A DNA stretch of 9,459 nt from Candidatus Saccharibacteria bacterium CG_4_10_14_0_2_um_filter_52_9 (GTDB taxonomy: Bacteria; Patescibacteriota; Saccharimonadia; Saccharimonadales; UBA4665): positions 1 through 9,459 of the forward strand of contig PFOA01000040.1 of the NCBI GenBank assembly GCA_002792275.1. The letters run 5' to 3'. The notes under the pieces were generated by a model, which searched no databases, was not told where the DNA came from, and saw only the letters and a program-made list of their open reading frames with translations. Position numbers and translations under genes: made by a program. This document shows, piece after piece, positions 1 through 6,464 of the stretch; the stretch's first letter is position 1; each line of letters opens with the position of its first letter.

Positions 1-982
1 TCGTGCCGTCGTCACCGGTTACAAAGAACAACCAATCAGTACCGGCCGGGTGCGCCGCGGCATTCAGCGAGTTAACGTTGACGGTGCTGATGGGGCTAGG
101 GGGCAAGCCGGGGCGCAGATGGGTGTTATAGGCCGAGTCATAGCTCAGATCGGTCGGTGCCCGACCAGCAGCAATGGCGCCGTATTTGACCGTGACATCG
201 GATCCCAGTGGTAAGCCGGCCTTGAAACGCGACAAGAACACCTGGGCGGCCATGGCCTGATCAGTGGGCTTATTAACTTCTTGTAGGACGATCGAGGCCA
301 GCGTAAGACCCCGGTAAACGGTAAGATTCTGAGCCGCAAAGGCTGCCTGCACATCGGGGGTCAGATGCTGGCTGGTGGCCTGTAGGGATTGGCGGATAAT
401 GTCGGCTGGCGATGATGAGGCGTCTTTGTACCAGGAGTCGGGCCACAACAGACCCTCCAGCGTGTTAACATCGGCCGGCTTGAAGGCCAGTGCCGGCAGG
501 TCGGCATACTGGCCGGGGTCAAGTGCTCGATCGACAGCATCAGGTGAAAAGCCATAGTTAATAAGATCAGCCCGCACCTCGTCGATCCTACTGCCGGGCA
601 ATATTGTCACCAGCTGGGTGGCTACCCTGCCCCGACTCATAATGGTAACTATGGCCTTGGTTCCCAGGTTGGGCGAAAAGGCATAGGTACCGGCCTGAAG
701 TTTGTCGGCCACCTCTTTACGATGGACATATAGCTGGAAGGCCCAGGCGCTACGGATAAGATGATCATCCTCGAGGTTGCTTGCAATCTGCTTAAGAGTA
801 CTGCCCTTCTTAACGGTAAATATTTTGGTGGTTTGATTATTGCTGACGGGTTTTAGGCCTTCGATATAAATGTGGCGAGCTACCAGCACGCCGACTACAG
901 CCAGGGTGATAAGCGCCGCCAGTAGCCACCAGATGCGTCGCGGCACACCATAAGGTCTGGCACTGACGGAATAGCGTGGCAT
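1..982 (-). CDS. mltG: Endolytic murein transglycosylase MltG (YceG family), 3' end off the window
   Basis: MltG cleaves nascent glycan strands in the periplasm and sets their length. I translated 327 codons from an ATG at 982; the gene runs off the left edge, probably missing only a few tens of residues, as the E. coli protein is about 340. After a basic N-terminus there is one membrane segment (about 18-38), a LysM-like region (about 55-118) and the YceG catalytic domain. Family motifs seen: TLEGLLWPDSW (174-184), LASIVLQEV (228-236), SDVTVKYG (261-268), YNT (285-287) and GLPPSPI (292-298). Glu235 fits the conserved family glutamate; the nearby first Glu of the common EKE pattern is Leu. 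Its ATG overlaps the ruvX stop by one base (TGATG), and an AGGAGG lies 10 bases upstream, so it is probably co-translated with ruvX. The identification is firm; the C-terminus is unseen. Confidence 0.93.
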   Translation of the reverse strand, partial: MPRYSVSARPYGVPRRIWWLLAALITLAVVGVLVARHIYIEGLKPVSNNQTTKIFTVKKGSTLKQIASNLEDDHLIRSAWAFQLYVHRKEVADKLQAGTYAFSPNLGTKAIVTIMSRGRVATQLVTILPGSRIDEVRADLINYGFSPDAVDRALDPGQYADLPALAFKPADVNTLEGLLWPDSWYKDASSSPADIIRQSLQATSQHLTPDVQAAFAAQNLTVYRGLTLASIVLQEVNKPTDQAMAAQVFLSRFKAGLPLGSDVTVKYGAIAAGRAPTDLSYDSAYNTHLRPGLPPSPISTVNVNSLNAAAHPAGTDWLFFVTGDDGT

Positions 983-1404
983 CAGACTACCGCCTCCTGG
1001 TGCTCGGCCAGCCAGTCTCCGAGGATATATGTTGCCGCCAGAGCGTCGATATCACCTTTATCGTAGGGCTTGCCGCGGGCTTCCAGCTCAGCTTTGGCGT
1101 GTTTGGAGGTCAGGGCTTCATCTTGGAATTCAATCGGCAAGGCTATTTTTTCGGCCAGCTGCTTAGCAAAGGCTTCGATCGCCACCGTTTGATCGGTGTG
1201 CTGGCCCTGTAGACCGCGCGGAAAACCGACCACCAGCGTTGTGACTGCTTCGGTACTTATAATCTGTGTCAGGCTGTCGTAGAATTTGTCGTCATAAATC
1301 AGCGTTGTCAGCGGCTGAGGCAGGCGGGCGGCCAGTGAGGCCACAGCCAATCCAACCCGCTTCCCGCCCACATCCAGTGCCAGTACCGAACTAATGGCTA
1401 CCAC
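982..1404 (-). CDS. ruvX: RuvX/YqgF RNase H-fold nuclease (Holliday-junction resolvase-like, pre-16S rRNA processing)
   Basis: A 140-residue protein of the usual YqgF/RuvX length (about 138-150). The family acts in 16S rRNA 5' maturation and has been proposed as a Holliday-junction resolvase. RNase H-fold motifs are in order: LDVGGKRVGLAV (10-21, Asp11 in the first acidic position), VVGFPRGLQG (58-67, the usual VVGLP loop), FQDEALTS (93-100, Glu96) and a C-terminal KGDIDALAA (116-124, Asp118 or Asp120). The Asp that often ends the first motif (SD) is absent. The start is a GTG at 1404; the first conserved strand begins right after it, which leaves little choice. It overlaps the upstream gene by 14 bases and the mltG ATG by one, and has no clear ribosome-binding site, so translational coupling is likely. 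The alaS-ruvX-mltG order is also known from Firmicutes. Confidence 0.92.
   Translation of the reverse strand: MVAISSVLALDVGGKRVGLAVASLAARLPQPLTTLIYDDKFYDSLTQIISTEAVTTLVVGFPRGLQGQHTDQTVAIEAFAKQLAEKIALPIEFQDEALTSKHAKAELEARGKPYDKGDIDALAATYILGDWLAEHQEAVV
993..998 (-). promoter_or_regulatory. Strong Shine-Dalgarno site for mltG
   Basis: On the minus strand this reads AGGAGG, followed by 10 bases and then the mltG ATG. It lies inside the 3' end of ruvX. It is the only full-consensus ribosome-binding site I found before a gene here, and it supports the start at 982. Confidence 0.75.
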
Positions 1405-3136
1405 CGGTTGAACTATTAGTTTTGACGGTTACATCGGGCTTGGCAATGTTAACGGTGATGCGACTGGTCTTTTTGGGGATAGAACTGACCCAGAATGGGC
1501 TAAGCTTAATGTCTACACTCTTAACGTCCGGATTATCGCTGAGTTCACTCTTGACCGGCCCGGGCTTCTTGCCGGCCGCATTTTGTTTAATGGTGGCGAT
1601 GTCCAGGTCGGGGCCGGCCGTAGCCTTGCCACTCATGGTAACCTGGGTCGTGGTGGCCGAAATATTATCAACGTTATAGTTGGCATTATCAACGCCGTCG
1701 CTCAAGATAGACTGTTTGTTGGTGTCAATCTGCTTCTTAATATCGTTGCTGGCCAGCTTGCGCAGGTCGTCTTTGTGAACACCGAACATGGTATAGCTGA
1801 CTGTCTGGGTAACCGTAACATTGTTGGCGACATCGCCAACATTAGCACTTGTGGTGACGGCCGGCGTACCGGCAACATAGGTAGCCGTAACGGAGAAATA
1901 GCCGTCTTTCTTAAGCAAAGCATCCAAAGCCGTCTTGATGTCGGCATCGTTGACGGTGATCTTAGCTTTAGCCGCGGTAATGTCGTTCTGGTTAACGATT
2001 TGCACGATACTATCAGTGCCGCCAGACATTGTGCCTCCCTTAGCCGTAGTAGAAGCAGGCCCATTTGAGATTTTATATGTACCACCGGCTGGCGCGTTGT
2101 AGGAGCTACCACCACTCTGAGCTATAACATTAACAGTAGCGTTGCCGTCATCATTACATACGAAACCATTGCCAGAATTGTCATAAGTACTCTTGGGAAC
2201 TGTTACACTCTCCGTGCTTATATAGGTCTGGCTTGACGATGAGCTAAAGCCATTGCCAGCAGGTATGGTGACCGACGAAGCACCGCAGTTAATAATTTTT
2301 ACGGAGCCGCTGGCTTTGTTGCCGTTGTTCTTTTGGCCGGTGGTGGGGACTTGCTGGGTGTAGGTTTTGGGCACGGTGGCCAGTTTGGCTGGCACGGTGT
2401 TGGTGGCCTCGTCCAGTTTGGTGGCGGCCGTGGCCAGATTAAGGCCTACGCTGGTGTCAACACTGGTAGCATCGGTTTTTATGCTGATTGTGGCTTTAGG
2501 CAAGGCGACGGTGGCAAATATCAAGCCAAAGATCAGTAAGATCAATAGTAAGCCGCCGCCGATCAGTAGTAGGCGGAAGCGTTCAAAGTTAGGAACCGCT
2601 AACTTCTTATTTTTATTCTTTTTCTTGCCTGGCGGTTCAAAGGTTTTTTCGCCGGCGGCTTTGGCGGCGTCGGCTTCGGGCGGCAGGTCTTCGTCGTCGA
2701 GTATCAGGGTTTCAACGCCGTCGGCGCCGACGGTTGCGGCTGCGCCGCCGCCAGCCAGCTGGCCTAGCGTCTTGTTGGGATCCAGCGGCGCTTCCTCGTC
2801 GGCAACGTCTTCTTCGACGATTTCTTCTTTATCGTCGGGTAGTTGCGGTCCGCTGGGGATTTCCGGGCGGCTGGTTAGAGTTTTGGCCACATGTACGCCG
2901 GCGGCGCCGGCTAGCGGCATCAGCCCAGCTTCGGAGGTTATCAATACCAGGTGCTTGTCGGCGTTGTCGGCAGCTCGTTTGAGCAACTTCATATTGACGA
3001 TGCTCTGGAAAACCGAGGCTCGCTTGGGCAGAACCAGGGCAACAACTTTGCCCTTGCTAGTGCCCAGCTTATCAATGATGCCGGTTATTTCGTCATCGAT
3101 GTCGATGTAGATGGTGTCTTTGTCGTTAGTAGCCAT
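1391..3136 (-). CDS. Bitopic envelope protein: Rossmann-like N-terminal domain, one membrane segment, baseplate-J-like exported region
   Basis: Function unknown. The 581 residues show four parts. Residues 1-90 alternate strands and helices around VVALVLPKRASVFQSIVNMK (31-50) and LVLITSEAG (63-71), a Rossmann-like pattern recalled from Patescibacteria proteins with baseplate-J-like tails. Residues 95-165 are an acidic, Ala/Gly/Pro-rich linker. A Lys-rich patch (171-178) precedes one hydrophobic segment (188-212), so the N-terminus should be cytoplasmic. The remaining 370 residues are Thr/Ser/Asn/Val-rich beta-type sequence. Within it, ASGSVKIIN (275-283), SVTVP (310-314) and SSYNAPAGGTYKI (344-356) resemble the repeat style of baseplate-J-like families. 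Cys284 and Cys327 could form a disulfide. The ATG lies 2 bases after the ftsA-like stop (TAACCATG) with no ribosome-binding site, suggesting reinitiation. The baseplate-J link is tentative; the topology is more secure. Confidence 0.7.
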   Translation of the reverse strand: MATNDKDTIYIDIDDEITGIIDKLGTSKGKVVALVLPKRASVFQSIVNMKLLKRAADNADKHLVLITSEAGLMPLAGAAGVHVAKTLTSRPEIPSGPQLPDDKEEIVEEDVADEEAPLDPNKTLGQLAGGGAAATVGADGVETLILDDEDLPPEADAAKAAGEKTFEPPGKKKNKNKKLAVPNFERFRLLLIGGGLLLILLIFGLIFATVALPKATISIKTDATSVDTSVGLNLATAATKLDEATNTVPAKLATVPKTYTQQVPTTGQKNNGNKASGSVKIINCGASSVTIPAGNGFSSSSSQTYISTESVTVPKSTYDNSGNGFVCNDDGNATVNVIAQSGGSSYNAPAGGTYKISNGPASTTAKGGTMSGGTDSIVQIVNQNDITAAKAKITVNDADIKTALDALLKKDGYFSVTATYVAGTPAVTTSANVGDVANNVTVTQTVSYTMFGVHKDDLRKLASNDIKKQIDTNKQSILSDGVDNANYNVDNISATTTQVTMSGKATAGPDLDIATIKQNAAGKKPGPVKSELSDNPDVKSVDIKLSPFWVSSIPKKTSRITVNIAKPDVTVKTNSSTGGSH

Positions 3137-3138
3137 GG

Positions 3139-4479
3139 TTATACGCTTAACATTTTATCAATTTTATCGCGGATTGAGCCCGAAGCATTGGCAAATTGCA
3201 TGGTATCCATACCGACCCTCAGCAAACCCATGGCGGTAATGTAGGTATGATCGGTGACGTCGCCGGTTTTGTCGATGATGCCAGCCACCTGCTCGGGTCG
3301 GATGTGATGAACGCTGGGCTTGCGGGTGAAAGGCAGGGTTCTGTACCACTCGGTTTGCTGTAAACGATCCATTAACAGATCGAGGGATGAACCGCCGCCG
3401 CAAAGGAACAGCCGGTGTGGCAGATGGTCAAGCTTGGTGAATTCGCTTAGAGCCAGTTCAATGCCGCCAATCCAGACATCGGCCGTCTTGCCCAGGGCGG
3501 CTTCTATCGCCGGACGCTGGGCTACCGGCGCCTTGTTGGTGCTGAGGCCGACTTTGAGTTCTTCGGCCTTCTCAAAATCAACGCTCAGGTCGCGCTCCAC
3601 GGCGTGGGTGTAGGCTCGTCCGCCGATGCCGAACATCTTGGTGCCCTGCACGCCGCCTTCGTTAATAACAGCGATGTCGGTGGTGCCGCCGCCAACGTCC
3701 ATTAATATGGCGCTAAGGCTCTGGTTGGGATTGTTGCCGATGACGGCCCGGGCCACGGCGAAAGGTTCGGCCGCCACAGCTAACAGATCAAGATCGAGCT
3801 CCTGGGCAGTCTTTTCCAGGGCGCCAATGTGTATTAGCGGCGCAAAGGCCGTGTAAAGCTGAACCACAACGTCCTTGCCCTGAAAGCCGATCGGATTGGT
3901 TACCGGGTAGCCGTCTATTTCGATGCCCACCAAGGCGCTGTTAACCAGCCGGACTTCTACCTCTTTGCCGCCGAGTTCCCAGGCCAGCTGTTGCTTGGCC
4001 TTCTCTTGGGCGCGGGTTTGTACCAGATTGATAATCTTTTCCATTTCGGCAATGTCGAGTGGTTTGCTGGCCTGCTTGCGAGCCACTCTAACAGTGGTAG
4101 TTGTGCCCTTCACCAGTTCGCCGGCAATGCCGATGATGCAGGTGCGCACGCTGACGCCGGCCTGTTCTTCGGCCTGGTTCAGGGCTCTGTCGCAGTTTTC
4201 TACCACGCCAGCGATGTCAGAGATCGCCCCGGCCTGCATATCGCTCAACCCCTGATGGGCGCGGCCTTCGCCAACAATCTCGATGGTACTGGTTGCTTTA
4301 TCGACCTTTCCGATCAGAGCTTTTACGAACTCGGTACCGATGTCCAGAGCCACCAGATATTCGTCGCCCCCCTGTTTGGAGGTTCTGGCTTTGGCCGCGG
4401 CAGTAGCCTTGCTGGCGCCCTCGCGAGCCTTGTGTGCAGCCTTAACGCCAGCACTTTTAACTTTTTCAAGCATATCCAT
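3139..4479 (-). CDS. FtsA-like actin-fold ATPase (cell division FtsA / PilM superfamily)
   Basis: A 446-residue protein of the FtsA/PilM actin-like superfamily, which links cytoskeletal assemblies to the inner membrane. Nucleotide-site motifs: YLVALDIGTE (41-50, phosphate 1), DVGGGTTDIAV (261-271, phosphate 2) and LCGGGSSLDL (359-368, adenosine). Between the first two lies an SHS2-type (1C) region, with GLSDMQAGAISDIAGVVENC (77-96) and TCIIGIAGELV (113-123) closely matching FtsA. The C-terminus (about 434-446) is a short amphipathic helix like FtsA's membrane-targeting tail. Residues 1-37 form an extra Lys/Ala-rich helix. The frame stays open up to 4638, but that part overlaps alaS antiparallel-free in another frame and is not family-like. 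An extended -10 at 4481-4486 suggests that the ATG at 4473 (second Met) may be the true leaderless start, giving 444 residues. FtsA fits better than PilM because of the SHS2 match, but no ftsZ is in view. Confidence 0.82.
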   Translation of the reverse strand: MDMLEKVKSAGVKAAHKAREGASKATAAAKARTSKQGGDEYLVALDIGTEFVKALIGKVDKATSTIEIVGEGRAHQGLSDMQAGAISDIAGVVENCDRALNQAEEQAGVSVRTCIIGIAGELVKGTTTTVRVARKQASKPLDIAEMEKIINLVQTRAQEKAKQQLAWELGGKEVEVRLVNSALVGIEIDGYPVTNPIGFQGKDVVVQLYTAFAPLIHIGALEKTAQELDLDLLAVAAEPFAVARAVIGNNPNQSLSAILMDVGGGTTDIAVINEGGVQGTKMFGIGGRAYTHAVERDLSVDFEKAEELKVGLSTNKAPVAQRPAIEAALGKTADVWIGGIELALSEFTKLDHLPHRLFLCGGGSSLDLLMDRLQQTEWYRTLPFTRKPSVHHIRPEQVAGIIDKTGDVTDHTYITAMGLLRVGMDTMQFANASGSIRDKIDKMLSV

Positions 4480-4480
4480 T

Positions 4481-4490
4481 ATTTTACCAT
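4481..4490 (-). promoter_or_regulatory. Extended -10 promoter for the ftsA-like operon
   Basis: On the minus strand this reads ATGGTAAAAT: a TAAAAT -10 hexamer (5 of 6 to consensus) with the TGn extension. I see no good -35. It sits in the 31-base gap after alaS. Transcription would start near 4474, almost on the second ATG (4473), giving a leaderless mRNA for the ftsA-like, bitopic protein, ruvX and mltG genes. Assigned by pattern only. Confidence 0.5.
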
Positions 4491-4510
4491 ACTTAACACC
4501 TGAAAAATGG

Positions 4511-5686
4511 CTACTGCAGGACAGCTTTGATGCGGCGGATGCCGGCTGAGCTGGATTCTTCTTTGAGGATTTTGAAGCGCTTATTATCTTGGGCCAGTTC
4601 GGCGGTGTGGCTAACGTGCGGACCGCCGCAGATTTCAAAACTGAACGGCTTAGCGGCGCCCTCGGCGATCATCTTATAGACTTTGACGGTGTCGCCGTAG
4701 CGGTCGCCAAATTGCCCCAAAGCACCCTTCTCTTCTACGGCGACTTTGGTAGGAAACTCCTGGAAGGTAACTGTCAGGTCTTTATCGATCTGCTCGTTGA
4801 CGATGTCCTCGACCTTTTTGATCTGTTCGGGGGTCATTTTTTCGGGGTGGCTGAAGTCAAAACGCAAGCGCTCTTCGGTTATATTTGAGCCGTTTTGCAC
4901 CACGTGGTCACCCAGCACCTCACGCAAGGCCTGGTACATCAGGTGGGTGGCAGTGTGGTACTTTTTGTGCTGTTCGGTGTGGCCGCCCAGCCCGCCCTTA
5001 AAGACGCCTTTGCTGGCGGTTTGGCTGCGCTGGCGTTGTGCTTGCATCAGGTTATCAAAGTCTTTTTGAGCGGTTTTGGCGACTGGCAGATCCTGCTTAA
5101 AGGCTTCTTCGAACGTCAGCTCGGTAGGAAAACCGTAGGTGTCGTAGAGTTTAAAGATAATTTCGCCGGTCAGCTTCCTGGTAGCCAGGCGGTTAAATTC
5201 GTTAATACCCTTGCGCAGGGTTTGGCGGAAGATCTTTTCTTCTCGCACTAGCGTGTTGATGACATCTTGGCGGAGTTCGGCGACTTCGGGAAAATCATCT
5301 TTGTACAAATCGGCGATCACCGGCACTACCTGCTCCAAAAAGTTTTGCTCGACGCCAAGGTCAAAGGCGTGGCGAATGGCGCGGCGCAGTAGCCGGCGAA
5401 TCACATAGCCCTGCTCTTTGTTGGTCGGCACGACGCCGTCGACGGCCAGAAAGGTGGCTGCTCGTAAGTGGTCGGCAATCACCCTCATGCTCTCGGTGTG
5501 GCTTTCGTATTTTTTGCCGGAGATTTCTTCTAGCTTATCGATGACCGGCCTCAGCAGGCTTATCTGGAAGATGTCGGGATCGTTGAGCTGAGCCGCCGCG
5601 ATGCGCTCCAGGCCGCCGCCAAAATCGACGTTCTGTTTGGGTAGTTTGTCGAAGCCTTGCTCAGTTTTGACGTATTCCATAAACAC
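4511..5686 (-). CDS. alaS: Alanyl-tRNA synthetase, C-terminal part (motif 3 and editing domain), after an in-frame stop
   Basis: This is the rest of alaS in the same frame as 5699-6397, separated from it only by a TAA codon and four further codons. It carries class II motif 3 (GGGLERI, 23-29 of the 391 residues from the GTG at 5686), the helical tRNA-binding region, YDTYGFPTELT (181-191), and the SAD editing site with HTATH (244-248) and CGGPH (353-357), which would clear mischarged Ser/Gly-tRNA(Ala). It ends at IKAVLQ just after the editing core, so the C-Ala domain is missing. Only about 17 residues separate the helical domain from HTATH, so the usual beta-barrel also seems absent. The GTG is just the first start codon after the TAA; an ATG follows at 5680. 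Neither has a ribosome-binding site, so independent translation looks weak. With the N-terminal part the gene would span 4511-6397 (628 sense or stop-replaced codons). Confidence 0.88.
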   Translation of the reverse strand: MFMEYVKTEQGFDKLPKQNVDFGGGLERIAAAQLNDPDIFQISLLRPVIDKLEEISGKKYESHTESMRVIADHLRAATFLAVDGVVPTNKEQGYVIRRLLRRAIRHAFDLGVEQNFLEQVVPVIADLYKDDFPEVAELRQDVINTLVREEKIFRQTLRKGINEFNRLATRKLTGEIIFKLYDTYGFPTELTFEEAFKQDLPVAKTAQKDFDNLMQAQRQRSQTASKGVFKGGLGGHTEQHKKYHTATHLMYQALREVLGDHVVQNGSNITEERLRFDFSHPEKMTPEQIKKVEDIVNEQIDKDLTVTFQEFPTKVAVEEKGALGQFGDRYGDTVKVYKMIAEGAAKPFSFEICGGPHVSHTAELAQDNKRFKILKEESSSAGIRRIKAVLQ

Positions 5687-5698
5687 CGAGTTGCCGAT

Positions 5699-5701
5699 TT
5701 A
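5699..5701 (-). other. alaS: In-frame TAA (ochre) codon 233 interrupting alaS
   Basis: On the minus strand the frame reads Arg-Phe-Met-TAA-Ile-Gly-Asn-Ser-Val-Phe-Met-Glu. Other AlaRS proteins have a pattern like R-Y-I-E-I-W-N here, so the stop most likely replaces a Glu codon (GAA to TAA is one G-to-T change). There is no frameshift and conserved AlaRS sequence lies on both sides. It could be a real nonsense mutation, a recoded codon, or a sequencing or assembly error. Confidence 0.9.
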
Positions 5702-6397
5702 CATAAAACGGCCACATTCGCAGTTGGGGTGGCAGTTTTTGCCGTATTTGGGATTGTGCTTGATAAAGTCGAATTCGTAAAAAATTTCACTATCAGGCCC
5801 GCCCGGCTCGTCGGTTGGCATGTTATTGATCTGTCCGGCCCGACACCACCAGTTTTTGCTGGCGTCGTAGTAAAAAATCCGGCCGTTCTGTAGGCCTTTT
5901 TTGGCGCCGTCGGCTTCAGAGCCGATTTCGACTTGCTTGTGATCAACCTTTTTAGCCTTGAAAAGCTTCTCCCAGACTTCGGCACTTTCGGTGTCTTTGG
6001 GGATGCCGTTGGCCTTGTCGCCAATAAAGCAGGTGGCGTACAACTTAGACGGATCCAAGCCGACAACATCGGTCAGAAACTCAAAAAACCACGGTAATTG
6101 ATCTTTTTTAAAATAATCACCGAGCGACCAGTTGCCGATCATTTCAAAGAAAGTGGTGTGGCGGTTGTCACCGACTTCTTCGATATCCTGGGCGCGCAGA
6201 CAGGTCTGGCTGTTGACCAGTCGCTGGCCTTCGCTGTGCGGCTCACCGAGCAGATATGGAATCAAGGGCTGCATGCCTGAGCCTGTAAACAAGGTTGTGG
6301 GGTCGTTATTGGGTACTAATTGGGCTCGCGCAATTACCTTGTGGCGGCGTTCCACAAAAAAATCCAAATAAGCCTTACGAATTTCCTGTGTTGTCAT
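5699..6397 (-). CDS. alaS: Alanyl-tRNA synthetase, N-terminal part (class II motifs 1 and 2), ending at an in-frame stop
   Basis: The N-terminal 232 residues of AlaRS, which charges tRNA(Ala) with alanine in the cytoplasm. The start MTTQEIRKAYLDFF is typical of the family. PTTLFTGSGMQPLIPYLLG (33-51) and HTTFFEMIGNWSLGDYF (80-96) are the class II ATP/alanine-site segments, and NMPTDEPGGPDSEIFYEF (192-209) follows. A short Cys-rich stretch, CHPNCEC (222-228), lies just before the TAA at codon 233. Motif 3 and editing come only after that stop, so this fragment alone should be inactive. A sigma-70-type promoter places transcription start 2-3 bases before the ATG, and the first conserved helix starts at once, so the start is secure. 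The gene is divergent from the phosphoesterase gene. Whether the break is real decides if this is a pseudogene, a split enzyme or an intact enzyme misread here. Confidence 0.9.
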   Translation of the reverse strand: MTTQEIRKAYLDFFVERRHKVIARAQLVPNNDPTTLFTGSGMQPLIPYLLGEPHSEGQRLVNSQTCLRAQDIEEVGDNRHTTFFEMIGNWSLGDYFKKDQLPWFFEFLTDVVGLDPSKLYATCFIGDKANGIPKDTESAEVWEKLFKAKKVDHKQVEIGSEADGAKKGLQNGRIFYYDASKNWWCRAGQINNMPTDEPGGPDSEIFYEFDFIKHNPKYGKNCHPNCECGRFM

Positions 6398-6405
6398 TAG
6401 GGTTA

Positions 6406-6435
6406 ATTATAACAGAGGTGCCATATTGTTGACAA
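6406..6435 (-). promoter_or_regulatory. alaS promoter (TTGTCA - 18 bp - TATAAT)
   Basis: On the minus strand, TTGTCA (6430-6435) and a perfect TATAAT (6406-6411) are 18 bases apart. The predicted start near 6399 lies 2-3 bases before the alaS ATG at 6397, so the mRNA would be nearly leaderless; no ribosome-binding site would be transcribed. Confidence 0.75.
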
Positions 6436-6457
6436 ACGGGTATTTTGGTAGGATCAT
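6429..6457 (+). promoter_or_regulatory. Phosphoesterase gene promoter (TTGACA - 17 bp - GATCAT)
   Basis: A perfect TTGACA (6429-6434) is followed after 17 bases by GATCAT (6452-6457, 4 of 6 to consensus). The predicted start near 6464 is at the ATG (6465), again leaderless. Its -35 box overlaps the alaS -35 on the other strand, so the two promoters may compete for polymerase. The -10 choice is uncertain. Confidence 0.5.
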
Positions 6458-6464
6458 AAAGTAA

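Noticed and set aside
1583..2068. A 161-codon plus-strand open frame
   Set aside because: It is antisense to the exported tail of the bitopic protein and shows only its mirrored Thr/Asn/Val codons.
2367..3110. A 247-codon open frame on the plus strand
   Set aside because: It lies antisense to the bitopic membrane protein, is Ser/Ala-rich with no domain, and has no promoter or ribosome-binding site; it mirrors the biased codons of the acidic linker.
4480..4638. Extension of the ftsA-like gene upstream to 4638
   Set aside because: The added residues overlap the conserved alaS 3' end in another frame and look unlike FtsA; a promoter and two ATGs lie at 4471-4490.
5699..5701. Reassigned genetic code with TAA as a sense codon
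   Set aside because: The ftsA-like gene ends at TAA exactly at its family C-terminus, 2 bases before the next gene. The known code change in some Patescibacteria concerns TGA, and ruvX ends at TGA normally.
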